A stretch of 64,000 bases of DNA from positions 9,176,501-9,240,500 of the forward strand of contig CM065386.1 of the NCBI GenBank assembly GCA_033060915.1, given 5' to 3'. Within the stretch, counting starts at the first letter, position 1, and every line of letters begins with the position of its first letter. Below, piece after piece: positions 38,901 through 50,401 of the stretch. This stretch comes from Euryodendron excelsum. Lineage: Eukaryota > Streptophyta > Magnoliopsida > Ericales > Pentaphylacaceae. Both the position numbers and the translations under genes were made by a program. The notes under the pieces were generated by a model that had not been told where the DNA came from, did no database searches, and was given only the letters and a program-made list of their open reading frames with translations.

Positions 38901-40828
38901 CTCCGTGGTAAAAGTACCCATGTTCAGTCTCCATGGACCACAAATATGGAAATGTTTCCTGGTTTTCTATTATTTGGGTTATTGTTTTTCGCTTAAATAA
39001 AAATCGGGACATATCAAATCTAATTTTCATAAATAATGATTTTCTTTTTTTTTTTTTTTTTGCTGTAAGATGTTCAGACTTTCAATTGGATGCTTGCTGA
39101 CCATAATAGGTTTGGACTATGGAGATGGATCAAATGTGAGATCTTATAGCAATTTTATACACACATCACCGTTGCCGCCATCCCATACCCCCACCAATCA
39201 CCATTGTAGTTACCACACCACCTCATACCCTCACCAACCACCACCGTTGTTGTCACCCAACACCCCTACCAACTAGCACTGTCGCATCCGCTCACCACGA
39301 CCATCAACACCAACCATTACAGTTGCCGCCACCCAACACCGCCACCAACCATTACAGTTGCCGCCACCGCCACCCCACCACCCCCACCAACCACCATTGT
39401 CGTCGCCATCGAGCACCACCACTTTCTTGAGGGTAATATTGTTATTTTTACATAAAAAGTTATAAAAAAAAAAAAAACCAAAAAAAATGTGTCAAACAAC
39501 TTAATTAAAAACTAACAAAAATATAATTTTTTTCAGCAAGTTACCAAATACCCTAACCAAACTTTTTTTAAGCAACTTATTCAAGCATAAAAGCTCTTTC
39601 CAAGAAGACCCTTAATCTTTAGATGCTTATTTTATATTTGCTTATTTCAATAATCTACCCCTCATTAATTATACCTAATTTATTCTTCTCTCTCTCTCTC
39701 AATAATTACGACTCTCTCCAAACAAAGAAAAGCCATAACATTCATACCTTTGAAAATAAGACAAAGCAGCCTCATATTTCTTTCCTTTCACACTATCTCT
39801 TTTGAAATCAAACAACCAAATGATGATTCAGCCCATCACATTCATTATAGATACCCCATTTTACTTATTCTTATAAGCAATGCATTTTTTTTTGTATTGC
39901 CCCTGGTTACGGTAAGATGTCTTTTCCTCAACCACAATATCAAACCACACAATTCAAAATCAGTGGCATCACAACCCCCATGAAAAATTATTTTGTTTTC
40001 TAGAGCTTTAACCAAGTACTTTGAAAAAAATTTGAAAAGAATTTCGTCATAGCTATGTTTCAAAACTCAAAATCATATCAAGTTGAATGATTTCATGACT
40101 TCAGCTATTTTTAATTAAGAAGAAAAATTATTATTAGTGACAATAAATCGACAAAAAACTATATGTTATTTGACATCTGTCATATGGGTCCAATGATATT
40201 CCAATAACAAGTGGTTGCTGTGGCTAAATACTTCAAGTAATTCTTAAATACTTCAAGTAATTCTTGGGGCTCATTGAGTTATATGCAGATCAAAGTGAGA
40301 AAAGAATTTTTTTTTTCTTCTTTTTGGGTACATTAACACTTTACATTATTTGCACTTGATCCAAAATTCCACTTCAAGATATGAAACATTTAATTGTAAC
40401 AATTAAATGCTTGAATTAAAAAAAGTTTCAGTGTTAACTTTTTGTTAGTTTCTTTAAATTTTAGATGAAAAATTGCCACATGACTCCTGTAAAATAATCA
40501 CGGATAATTTTTTGTTTGGTTCAAAATAGAAGCTAACAAGATGTTGATGTTATAACTTCTTTTTTTTTGGTTGCTGTTAACGTAAGGATTTAATTGTTAT
40601 TATTAAAAGTACGAATCCTGAAATAGAATTTCATATAAAGTGTAATAGTGCAAAGTATAATTAACATTTTTTTTCCTATTACGAAATAAGAATATTTTCA
40701 TACATTAAAATAAAATGAGGGGCATGCTTCCTAGCATTGAACTTGCATGGATTATATTAGTTTTCTTCAAACCTGAATATTTTTGCAATTATAATTTAGT
40801 TATCAACAGCATGTTTCAAATAGATAAC
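35901..40828. other. Intergenic region, no gene seen
   Basis: The interval is AT-rich. It contains a (CT)n tract at 38763-38784 and a CCACCA-rich minisatellite at about 39160-39420, with a roughly 36-bp unit containing ACCATTACAGTTGCCGCCAC. A 19-bp tandem duplication of AATACTTCAAGTAATTCTT lies near 40228-40265. 39440-39610 resembles the end of a common plant DNA-transposon MITE (AAGCAACTTATTCAAGC). Short frames here follow the simple repeats and are not credible genes. Confidence 0.45.
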
Positions 40829-41431
40829 TGTAGGTGGGATTTTTCTGGAAGGCTGGGCCGAACTCTCAAGCCCAAAAATGGATGAGTCCAGGTATCTCCT
40901 GCAAGACGAAGAAGTTAGAATGGGTCGACCCGTAAAGGGCCGATCACACTCCGAAGATTAAGTCAGCAAGCTTAATCGATGAAGACGAATGAGAGTGGTC
41001 AGTATTGGGGGTTAGCTGTCCATACCTGACTCTCGGTGCCTTGGGTATTTATAGGACTTTCGAGGGAGTGTGTTCTGCCTTAGCCTACCAGCAGGCTCTC
41101 ATGGCCTGTTGGGTAGGCGTCATCATTGACGCCGCCTGATTATCCACAGGGTCTGGCGCACCGTCGTGAAGGATTCCGACTGACCGGACGTGCACGTTCA
41201 CGTCGTGTGGGCAGCCGCATGCGTATTAAATGCGAGTCAACTCTGCATTTAATGCGCAGAGACCGCTAGCGGTTTGGGCCCGCCTTTCGTGGTTTGGACT
41301 GTGTTGTGAGGGAGGTTGGCAGTCTGGCCTTCCCGCTAATTCTGATCTGGGCCACCAAAGTGGGCCCAACTTTAGCTTGGGCAGATTGGGCCTCATCCAT
41401 TGGGCTGGGCCGGGGGTTACTCCCCCAGCCA
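40829..41431 (-). repeat. 3' LTR of the Tat-lineage element
   Basis: In element sense it starts TGGCTGGGGGAGT and ends CCCACCTACA. It is about 97% identical to the other LTR by eye (about 18 substitutions, all but one transitions), with a 2-nt difference at the start. A minus-strand TATA box TATAAATA lies at 41046-41053. Confidence 0.92.
41046..41053 (-). promoter_or_regulatory. TATA box in the 3' LTR
   Basis: The minus strand reads CTATAAATACCC, in the expected position for the LTR promoter. The copy in the 5' LTR is at 50619-50626. Confidence 0.6.
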
Positions 41432-41611
41432 TTGTGTCGTTTGAGGTTCTGAAACGGCCAAGGGATGTAACGGTCACCCGGCCACGTAAATGGCGGGGAT
41501 TTTAAAAAATTCAATAGTGGGGCGTCATTAAATCGACGGCCGACGTGACGCTTCGGCAGAGCGTCATGATTAACGTCGGTTTACTGTGTACGAACCAACG
41601 GCTCTGGCATG

Positions 41612-41619
41612 TATAAAAG
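41612..41619 (+). promoter_or_regulatory. TATA box upstream of the antisense ORF
   Basis: TATAAAAG lies on the plus strand 158 nt before the ATG of the antisense ORF and outside the LTR. It suggests that this ORF is transcribed from its own promoter, against the direction of the element. Confidence 0.55.
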
Positions 41620-41777
41620 ACCGACGCCCTAATTAGTTGGGAGATACTTGATCTCTTTCCTTTACCTTCTGAATAGCGTGTGCGTCAGCTGTTTCGGCAC
41701 CCACCACTGTAAGTGTCTTTTGAGCCCGCGACTCCTCTGCTCTTCATTGCGTTCTGTGTCTTGACGGTTGTCCCCTA

Positions 41778-43953
41778 ATGGCATCCCGTCTTCGTAAAAT
41801 GTTAGATGGTCCGTCGGCCCTTGCCGCGTTTAGGGCTAGGTTTGAAGTCCCGGACGAAATCGGCTTGGAGTTGGTCGATCCCGAGGACTATCGCATGGGG
41901 GAGACCGAGAAAGGGGTGTCGTTCCCAGTCATTGCCATCGTAGAAGGGGGGCTTAGGTTTCCCCTCCACCCTCTTCTTCATAAATTCATAGTAAAAAATA
42001 AGGTGTCGCCCTCCCAGTTAGCGTCAAACATATATAGAATCTTCTTCGGCATGCTAGAAATAAATCGGCGCCTGAGGGTGAACCTGGGCCTTGCTGAACT
42101 GGACTACTGCTACACTCTTTGTAAAGTCGGAGGTAGTTACAAGGTTTACCTCCGTGTAGTAAAGAAGTCCTTAGAGTTAGTGAAATGTCTGCCTTCCTCA
42201 GGGAAGGGCGTCGACGACGTTAGGGTCTGGGTAACCGGTCCATGGGAGTTCGGCAACGTTCCCGAGAAGGATAGACCGGCGATTCGATGCCCTAGAGTGC
42301 CCGTCGAACTAGGTTTGAAGCCGATCTCTCGCACTGTGCGTCATTTTAAGTTTCAGTTCACAATTATACTAACTCTCGAACTCTTTGCAGACACAAGGAA
42401 GCGGTCAAAAGCTCGTGACTGGTTGGTTAACTCTGACGACCTCAACAAGGTCTTGAACTACGTTGGCGAAGGTCGACTAAAATACATAGCTCGGGCGGCA
42501 CATATCTTGCTCTCCTACCCACTGCAATACTCAACTTTCACCGCCGAGACTGGTGTCCCTCAGAGTGTATTAGCAAGATTAGCGAACGAAGGTGCCGAAG
42601 GAGACTTTGAGGAAATCCCTACTGGCGTAGGGATCGAGAGGGCGCGCATCCCTATAGGCGTGACAGTTGCGGTTGCTCCTCCATCTGCCTCACCTGGTGA
42701 AGACCGGCAAGAAGAGCGAACTAAATCGCACAGCTCGGCATCCACTTCGTCACCGTACACTATGCCCAACCGCCGAGTTGAGATTCCCATTGGAACGAGT
42801 GATTCGAGCCCATCTCAAGACCAAATGGACAGCATGAGCCTGAAGGAACGGATGTTTGCTCTTGCGGGGCAGCCGCTGAAGTCGGCCACACCTACTCCTG
42901 CCGAAAACCCTCCGGCCGAGCTGGCGGTTACTCCCGTGGAGGAGGCCCCTCCCGTGCAACAGAGGTTGGAGACACGGCAACACAGAAAGAGGAGGCCCGA
43001 TGTCATTCCGACCCCAGCGCCCAAAAAGCAGAAAGGCAAAGGCGCGGTGGACAAGGTCGGCGAGACCGTGACCATCACTCCGGACATTCTGGGCCGTCCT
43101 ATGACGACAGCAGATTCTATGATCGATCAACCCAAGGTTGCTTTTGGTGTCATGAAGAGCGTCCTTTAGAAAAAGGACGTAGCGAAGCTGGGCGAAGCAA
43201 GCGACTCGGCTGTTTTTATGGGCGCTTTCCATGACTCCATACTGGTAAGACGGCTCTAACTTTTTGATGACTACAGTCTTTTTAGACACTTGCCCTAATA
43301 ACGACCTTCTTCGATTTGTGTAAGGTTGTCTAAATTCCTTGGAGGCGATGACGCGCTTCCAAAAGCTTGCCGAGGTTCACCAGCAACTCATTGAAGAGCA
43401 CGGGCGTTTGAAGCTCGAGTGGATTGCAGCAAATAAGGAGCGGATTACTATCAGGAAACAAGCCGAGCAGGCTTCCGCTGAGCTTTTACTGACGAAGGCC
43501 AACTTTGAAAAGAGGGACAGGGATCTTGCCGACCTCGAGAAAAAGTTTGATGTGCAGTCCGTGGATCTGCACAATGCCAATGAGGAGGTGGAGACCCTTA
43601 AGGCTGAAGTGGCCAAGCTGAAGGTGGAGGAAGAGGCCATTTTGAAGCGGGGTGAAGAGAGGGGAGCCAAGAATTTGGCTCAAGAGATGATGGACCTCAG
43701 TCGCACCATATTCCGACAGGGTTGGAATGGTGCCCTTGTCGTTGCAGACCTAGATAAGGCCTCCGACGTGTGGGGTCTTTGCCCGGACTACTTTGATACT
43801 ACCGAGGACGGCGTCGTCTGTCCGAAGAAAGTGCTGGCAAATGCCCTATACAGTCGGGAGCTTAAGTTGAAGGACGCGGCTGAAGAGGCTACAGCTGAGA
43901 AGGAGAGGCTTAAAAATTTGGAGGCCACAGCTGAACCCTCTGAGGTTGTGTAG
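41778..43953 (+). pseudogene. Antisense ORF of the Tat element, 'putative gypsy type transposon' domain
   Basis: The first part, 41778-43169, encodes 463 aa starting MASRLRKMLDGPSALAAF. Residues about 45-110 (GLRFPLHPLLHKFIV followed by SPSQLASNIYRIFFG) resemble the Transposase_28 family (PF04195), known only from plant gypsy elements and without a proven function. A Pro/Ser-rich and basic segment follows (PAPKKQKGKG, possible nuclear signal). The TAG at 43167-43169 interrupts a frame that otherwise stays open to a GTAAGA donor after 43244. A matching acceptor is at 43323-43324. The second part, 43339-43953, encodes a long coiled coil of about 200 aa. A direct splice leaves the parts one nucleotide out of frame, so a further small indel or another splice site is needed. 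Role in the element is unknown; regulation of transcription or packaging has been guessed for such ORFs. Confidence 0.75.
43245..43324 (+). other. Probable intron in the antisense ORF
   Basis: An 80-nt segment begins GTAAGA and ends TGTGTAAG, is T-rich and separates two open segments of the same protein. Its canonical borders support splicing on the plus strand, which would only make sense if the antisense transcript exists. Confidence 0.5.
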
Positions 43954-44145
43954 GTGACTTCGCCAGGGGTAACTGTAGAGCCGAGGGAGAAGTCGGCATA
44001 ACTTTTTTTTTCTTTTTTCGAATTTTGTAACCGTCGATGCTTTTTAATGAGAATGACTCTTTTTGTTGCTTATTACCAAATCTGCCTTATCTGATTTTTG
44101 CTGTGAGTCTTGTCTCATCTGATTTTGTCGTTCGATTTCTTTCTT

Positions 44146-44655
44146 GGCCTATTTCGGCCGACCTGCCCAGCTATTTCAGGACCAAGTTCTTTAGACTTGG
44201 TTTTTAATTTGGCCTTCTTTGGCCGACCTGCCAACTTGGACAGGACCAAGTTTTTATACTTGGTTTTTATTTTGGCCTTCTTTGGCCAACCTGCCCAACT
44301 TGGACAGGACCAAGTTTTTTAGATTTGGTTTTTAATTTGGCCTTTTTTGGCCGACCTGCCAACTTGGATAGGACCAAGTTTTTATACTTAGTTTTTATTT
44401 TGGCCTTCTTTGGCCGACCTGCCCAACCTGGGCAGGACCAAGTTTTTACACTTGGTTTTTAATTTGGCCTTCTTTGGCCGACCTGCCCATCTTGGACAGG
44501 ACCAAGTTTTTACACTTGGTTTTTATTTTGGCCTTCTTTGGCCGACCTGCCCAACTTGAACAGGACCAAGTTTTTACACTTGGTTTTTATTTTGGCCTTC
44601 TTTGGCCAACCTGCCCAACCTGGACAGGACTAAGTTTTTACACTTGGTTTTTATT
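44146..44655. repeat. Tandem repeat of about 64 bp, eight copies, in the element's 3' region
   Basis: The unit contains GGCCGACCTGCCCAACTTGG, ACAGGACCAAGTTTTTACAC and TTGGTTTTTATTTTGGCC. Copies differ by a few bases and by one- or two-base indels. The array lies between the end of the integrase frame and the end of the antisense ORF. The open frames crossing it are by-products of the repeat. Confidence 0.9.
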
Positions 44656-44755
44656 GTCATAGAGTGCTCAGAGTAGATTCATTCGAATAGCTGTTTTCAT
44701 TGATTCTTCAGCTGGGCTTTACACATTTCATGGACTGTTACAGTGCATGGAGCTT

Positions 44756-47700
44756 TTACTGGTAGAACTTCCTCAAGTTGGTTACATTCCATGGTCGTGG
44801 CAATGGTCGCCCTTCTTCGACGGTCTCCAGTCTGTATGAGTCGATGCCGACCTGGGCTGTGACTCTGTAGGGACCTTCCCAGTTTGGGCCGAGCTTTCCA
44901 TCTGCCACCTTTTTAGTTGCCCCCAACACTTTTCGCAAAACTAGATCTCTTGGAGCAAAGTTTCTCGGGTGGACCTGCTTGTTGTAAGAGTGTTTTAGCT
45001 GTCGCTGATACTCTGTGAGCCTGATCAAGGCGGCTTCCCTTCTTTCTTCGACGAGGTCCAGGTCTCTTGCAACCGTCCGGTCGTTGACACCTGCCTCAAA
45101 AGCTGCCGATTTGATTGTTGGTAGTCCGATTTCCAAGGGGATGACTGCCTCCATCCCATATGCCAAGGAGAACAGCGTTTCCCCGGTGGACCTCCTAGGG
45201 GTTGTTCTGTAGGACCACAAAACATTTGGCAGTTCCTCTGTCCACTTCCTTTGGCTTTTTCCAATCACTTCTTGACTCTGTTAAGCATGGTTTTGTTCGA
45301 AATCTCGACTTGCCCGTTGCATTAGGGGTAAGCCGGTGTTGAGTAATAGTTTCTGATCCCCAATCCTTCGCAGAATGATCTAAAGATGTTGTCATCGAAC
45401 TAGGTGCCGTTATCTGATATAATGACACGGGGCAACCCGAATCTGGTGACAATGCTTTTCCATACGAACCTTTTGGCATCAATTTCCCTGATATTTGATA
45501 AAGGTTCCGCTTTCACCCACTTAGTAAAGTAGCCGGTGGCCATAATGAGAAACCTTTTGTTGCCCGGGGCTCGAGGTAGTGGTCTGACAATGTCCAATCC
45601 CCACTGAGCGAAAGGCCACGGGCTGGTGATGGAGGCGAGGTCCTCGGCTGGCTGGCGGATGATGGGAGAAAACCTCTGACATTTGTCACATTTCAGGACG
45701 TACTGGGCTGCATCCTTCTGCATGTAAGGCCACCAGTATCCCTGTGAGATGGCTCGGTGTGCTATCGATCTTCCGCCAATATGACTTCCACATATCCCTT
45801 CGTGGATTTCAAACAAGATGCTCTGTACTTGGTCCGGATGGACGCAGTGCAAATATGGACCTGTAAAGGAACGCCTGTAAAGTTCCTTACTTGGTGATAG
45901 CCAATACCTGAGGGATGCATGCCTGATTCGCCGAGCTTCAGCCTTATCGTCTGGCAGCTTGTCCGCGTCAAGGTAAGAGATGATCGGGTCCATCCATGAT
46001 GGTCCTAACTTTTCTGCTGTTAAGGCTTCCTCCTCCTCCCGAAAGATGCTGGGCTTGGCAAGAGTTTCTACGTTGATCGTCCTTTTTGAACCAAATTTCA
46101 AAGCCGTGGCCAGAGTTGCCAAGGCGTTCGCATGTGAGTTGTTGTCTCGGCTAATCTGTCGAAGCTTGTAGCTTTTGAATTGCCCGAGTAGTTCCTTGGC
46201 TTTTGCTAGGTACTGCGCCATTCTGTCGCTTTTTGCTACGTATTCCCTTGTGATCTGGTTTACAACAAGTAAGGAGTCCGAATATATGACGATTTTCGGA
46301 ATTCGAAGCTCAATAGCTCAACGTATTCCGGCGAGCAAGGTCTCGTATTCTGATTCATTATTGGAGGCAGGGAACTCCAGTTTGATGGCTTGCTCGATGG
46401 TTAACCCTTCTGGTGTGATGAGTACGATGCCTAAACCTGCCCCCCGATCATTGGAAGCTCCATCCACGTAGAGTTTCCAATGATCTGATTGTTCCTAAAG
46501 GTCGAGGGGGGGTTCGTATTGCGGTTGGCTAGTTGCTGGGGTCTGTTCTACTTCTGGTGCTATCTCGACAGAGAACTCGACAACAAAGTCTGCAAGAACC
46601 TGCCCCTTTACCGCCGATCTAGGTTGGTATTTAATGTCAAACTCGCCTAATTCCACGGCCCATTTTGCAATTCTTCCTGAGAAGTCAGCTTTTCTTAGAA
46701 GGGGTTTGAGCTGGTGGTTTGTGACGACGTTGATGGTGTGAGATATGAAGTAATGCACCAACTTACAGGATGCTATTATCAGTGCGAGTGTCAACTTTTC
46801 AAGGGGTAGGTACCTGCTCTCGGCTCCAAGAAGGGTTTTGCTGACGTAATAGACTGGGAATTGTTGCCGGTTTTCATGCCTGAGTAGGACCGCGCTGACT
46901 GCATGGTCTAATACTGCAAGGTAAAGGAAGAGTTCCTCGTGCTGGACAGGGGTGGAGAGCAGGGGTGGTTTGGTGAGGTAGGCTTTTAGATCGGCAAGGG
47001 CAGAGTCACACTTTGGGGTCCACTCGAACCGCTCCTATTTCTTTAGGAGCTGGAAGAAGGGTCGGCACCTGTCCGATGAACGGCTGATGAAACTGTTGAG
47101 TGCAGCGGCCATTCCTGTCAATCTCTAAACTTCCTTAGCATTCCTTGGAGCTTGAATACTCTGAATCGCACCGATCTGCCGTGGGTCCACTTCAATGCCC
47201 CGATGTGTGACCAGGAATCCCAAAAACTTGCCTGAGCCAACCCCGAAGACACATTTTGAAGCGTTCAACCGCATTTTGTAGTCCTTCAGGATACAGAATA
47301 CCTCCTTTAGGTCCGCCAAGTGGGTGTTGCTCAGTTTGCTTTTCACCACCATGTCGTCGATGTAGACCTCGACAGTTTTGCTGAGTTGCGTCTTGAACAT
47401 CTTTGTGACCAGTCGCTGATACGTAGCTCCGGCGTTTTTCAGTCCAAAGGGCATTACTCTGTAGCAGTAGATTCCCCTTGGAGTGATGAAAGCCGTCTTC
47501 TCTTGGTCGTCAGGGTGGAGTGGGATCTGGTGGTACCCTCGGTAAGCGTCCAGAAAACTCATCCGTCCGAAGCCAGCGGTTGCATCCACAAGCTGGTCGA
47601 TTTTGGGCAGAGGGAATGGATCTTTGGGGCATGCCCTATTGAGATCAGTGAAGTCAACACAGACCCTCCACTTTCCGTCCTTCTTTTTTACAACCACTGT

Positions 47701-50367
47701 ATTCGATAACCAGCTCGGGTAGTTGATTTCCCGAATGGCCCTAGCTTCCAAAAGTTTCTCTGTTTCCTCCAAGACAGCGTCCACATGCTGGGTAGCTGCC
47801 CTTCTCCCTTTCTGGACGACAGGTCGGCAGTTTGGATTAACATTCAGAGGATGACAAGCAACGTCAGCGCCGATCCCAGGCATGTCATAAGGGGTCTAGG
47901 CGAACACTTCCAGGAAGTTCGTCAGCAACTCGAGCAAGGACTTTTCCTCTTGTTTGGAGAGAGAGGTGCCGATGACGAAGTATTTGTCTCCTCGCCGATC
48001 AATGTATATCTTCTTCAGGTCCTCCACAGCTTTATTCTCAGGTGTCTGCCCTACGTCATCGATTGTGGGGGCGTCTTCGTGCAGCTCCATCATCTCCACT
48101 TTCTTAGGTTTTGCCTTTGTCGCACATGCTGTTAGGAAACATTGTTTGGCGGCCACTTGGTCTCCCCTGATTTCTCCAACACCTGCCGGTGTCGAAAACC
48201 GAAGCAGCTGATGGTACGATGACGGAACGGCCCTCATGAGGTGTAACCAAGTTCGTCCCATGATGGCATTGTAGGGGGAGGGCACGTTCACTACTAGGAA
48301 TACAGTAGGCAACGTGATCCTGCAGGCTGTCACAGGAATAATTACCTTTCCCATTGGCCAAACTGGGCTCGAGTTGAACCCGACCAATGGGCTAAGCGAC
48401 GGTTGGAGGTCGGACTCATTCAGCCCTAGTTGCTTGAAAAGACTATAGTACATAACTTCGGATGAACTCCCCTGGTCAATGAGCAGCCTTTTGACGTCAC
48501 AATCCGCTATTCTTAGGGTAACCACCAAAGCGTCATTATGAGGGATCTGTACTCCCACAAGATCCTCATCGTTGAAGGAAATTGGCATGTGGCCCCTGCC
48601 GACCTTTGCTTTCTTGTTGGGTTGTTGTGCCTGCACTACTTCCCGCAGGTGTGCTGCTTTCTGCATCTCGGCTCGGTATATATGCGGGTCGATGGTCCCT
48701 GATTCAGCCGATCCGTGCAACACATTGATTATCCGTACCGGTCGTGATTCTGGTTCCTTTCGCGCTGTATCCTCTACCCGCGGTTGCTCGACTTTATTCT
48801 TTGTCTTCTCCCGATCAATGAACTGGTCGAGGTGGCCTGCTTTGGCCAAGTCTTCCAGGTGAGTTTTCAGATACCGACATTGCTCTGTCTTATGTCCCTT
48901 CTCACGGTGGTATGAACAGAATCTCTTCTGGTCTCGGGTCGCTGGGTCTCCTCCCAGTTTCGGCGGCCATTTAAAGAAGGGCTTATCACGGATCTGGGGC
49001 AATATTTTATAGATGGGGTCCTTAAAGACTGTATAGACCCCCTCAGTTGCCCTTTTTCCTCGGCCGATATCTTCTGTCCGAGGCTTCTTAGCATCCTTCT
49101 TACTTGTCTTCTCGGCTGCAGCGGCGGCCTTGGTTGATGCTATCTAAGGTACGTCTTCGTCCAACCGTGCATAGCGCTCAATTCTGAGCATTAGTTCCTG
49201 TATCGTGAGTGCTGGTTTCTTCATTAAGGACTGTCGCAAGCGATGCTCCCTGGGAAGGCCAATCTTAAACTGAGTTACGGCCAACTGCTCGCTGCACTCG
49301 TCAATTTCGTTATAAGCCTCCCAGTAGCGTCGGGCGTATGCTCGCAACCCTTCTCCTTCCTCCTTTCGCAACGTCAGCAAGAAGTCAACCTCTTTTGGCT
49401 GTAAGCTGTTTGTAATGAAACGAGCTGTAAAGAGCTCGGCCAGTTGCCTCCAGCTTGAAACGGACTTACGTGGCAATTTGTCGAACCACCGTAAAGCCAC
49501 GCTCCCCAGACTTGAGGGAAAGATTCGACACATTAGCATCTAGTCACTGCACCACACTACCATGAGCTGTTTGTAATGCCGAACATGGGTGATTGGGTCG
49601 GACTTCCCGTCATAGAGGGCGAACTTAGGTGGGGTGAACTTTCGAGGAATTGGATGGGATTCAATATCCTCGATGAACGGCGTGGACGCAATTTGATCGA
49701 GGGCCTTTCTCATCAGGTCATGAGCTGTGCGCTCCTTAGTTTGCTGCCTTCTATCCTCCTGCTTTTCGTTGTACCATTTCTCCCAGTCTTCTTTCTGCCG
49801 ATCTCCTTCAGTTGGACTGTCATTCGGCGGAGTTTTGCTCCTTTCCCTCCGCCGACCCGTGTGTCTGTGCATGCAATGCCCGGTACTAGGAGTGTAACTT
49901 CCCCTTATCGGCGGTGCTGGTTCATCCCTGCTGCCAACAACCTACTCCCGAGCTGGGGACTCTTCTCTCCCATGATCATTCCTGCCAGAGAATGCCTCCC
50001 TCAGGGCCCACACCTGGGAGGTGAGGTAGGCTATCTCTTCTCCGCGTCGCCGAATTTCCCTCTCAGCTGCACGGAGCGTATCCTCGCTCGGAACCCACCC
50101 ACTGGAGGGCGACAGGGCTAGATTCCGAGGAGGGTTTCTGCGGAAATTTCCGCCCCTGACGTAGCCCGTATCCCTTCGCATTTCCTCTGGTGCCTCCTGG
50201 TGGCTCTCAGCAGGCGTGCGTATCTCCGACCTTAGGGTTCTCTTCCTTTGCCGATCTATTGGTGTAGGTTGGCAATGCGCTGAGTTGGTTGGGTCTCTAC
50301 TGGAGGAGTCTTCGAGGCCTCTCCCGCCGTGGTCTTCTACCCTACGTCTCCGGTTGTCTAGACTCAT
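44756..50367 (-). pseudogene. gag-pol polyprotein of the Tat-lineage element, broken by stops and a frameshift
   Basis: The frame begins at the ATG 50365-50367, just after the primer binding site, and stays in one frame to about 45245, so gag and pol are not separated by frame. Domains in order: gag with a coiled N-terminus and the retrotransposon gag core (49539-49250), a zinc-knuckle-like C/H/H/C motif (48877-48918), an aspartic protease with DQGSS at 48463-48477, reverse transcriptase with YIDD at 47353-47364, RNase H, a second (archaeal-type) RNase H at about 46490-46090, integrase HHCC (45679-45804) and catalytic Asp at 45592-45594 and 45412-45414. In-frame stops: TAG at 49942, 49540, 49144, 47896, 47125, 47035, 46495, 45400; TGA at 46318 and 45265; TAA at 45322. 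A 1-nt deletion near 45245 shifts the integrase C-terminus to the frame ending at the natural TAA, 44756-44758. No functional protein can be made. Confidence 0.92.
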
Positions 50368-50383
50368 GGTTTTTCTAAGCCTT

Positions 50384-50401
50384 CCCACAGACGGCGCCAA
50401 T
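50384..50401 (-). other. Primer binding site of the Tat-lineage element
   Basis: Directly next to the inner end of the 5' LTR the minus strand reads TTGGCGCCGTCTGTGGGA. The TGGCGCC start, one or two bases after the LTR, is the usual tRNA-primer site layout for this group. It fixes the element's direction as minus. Confidence 0.85.

Noticed and set aside
42750..43289. 179-codon minus-strand frame
   Set aside because: It overlaps the clearly coding plus-strand antisense ORF and matches no element protein, so it is a shadow frame.
44110..44662. Two open frames with repeated FILAFFGRPAQL-type peptides
   Set aside because: They are read from the 64-bp tandem repeat and have no independent support.
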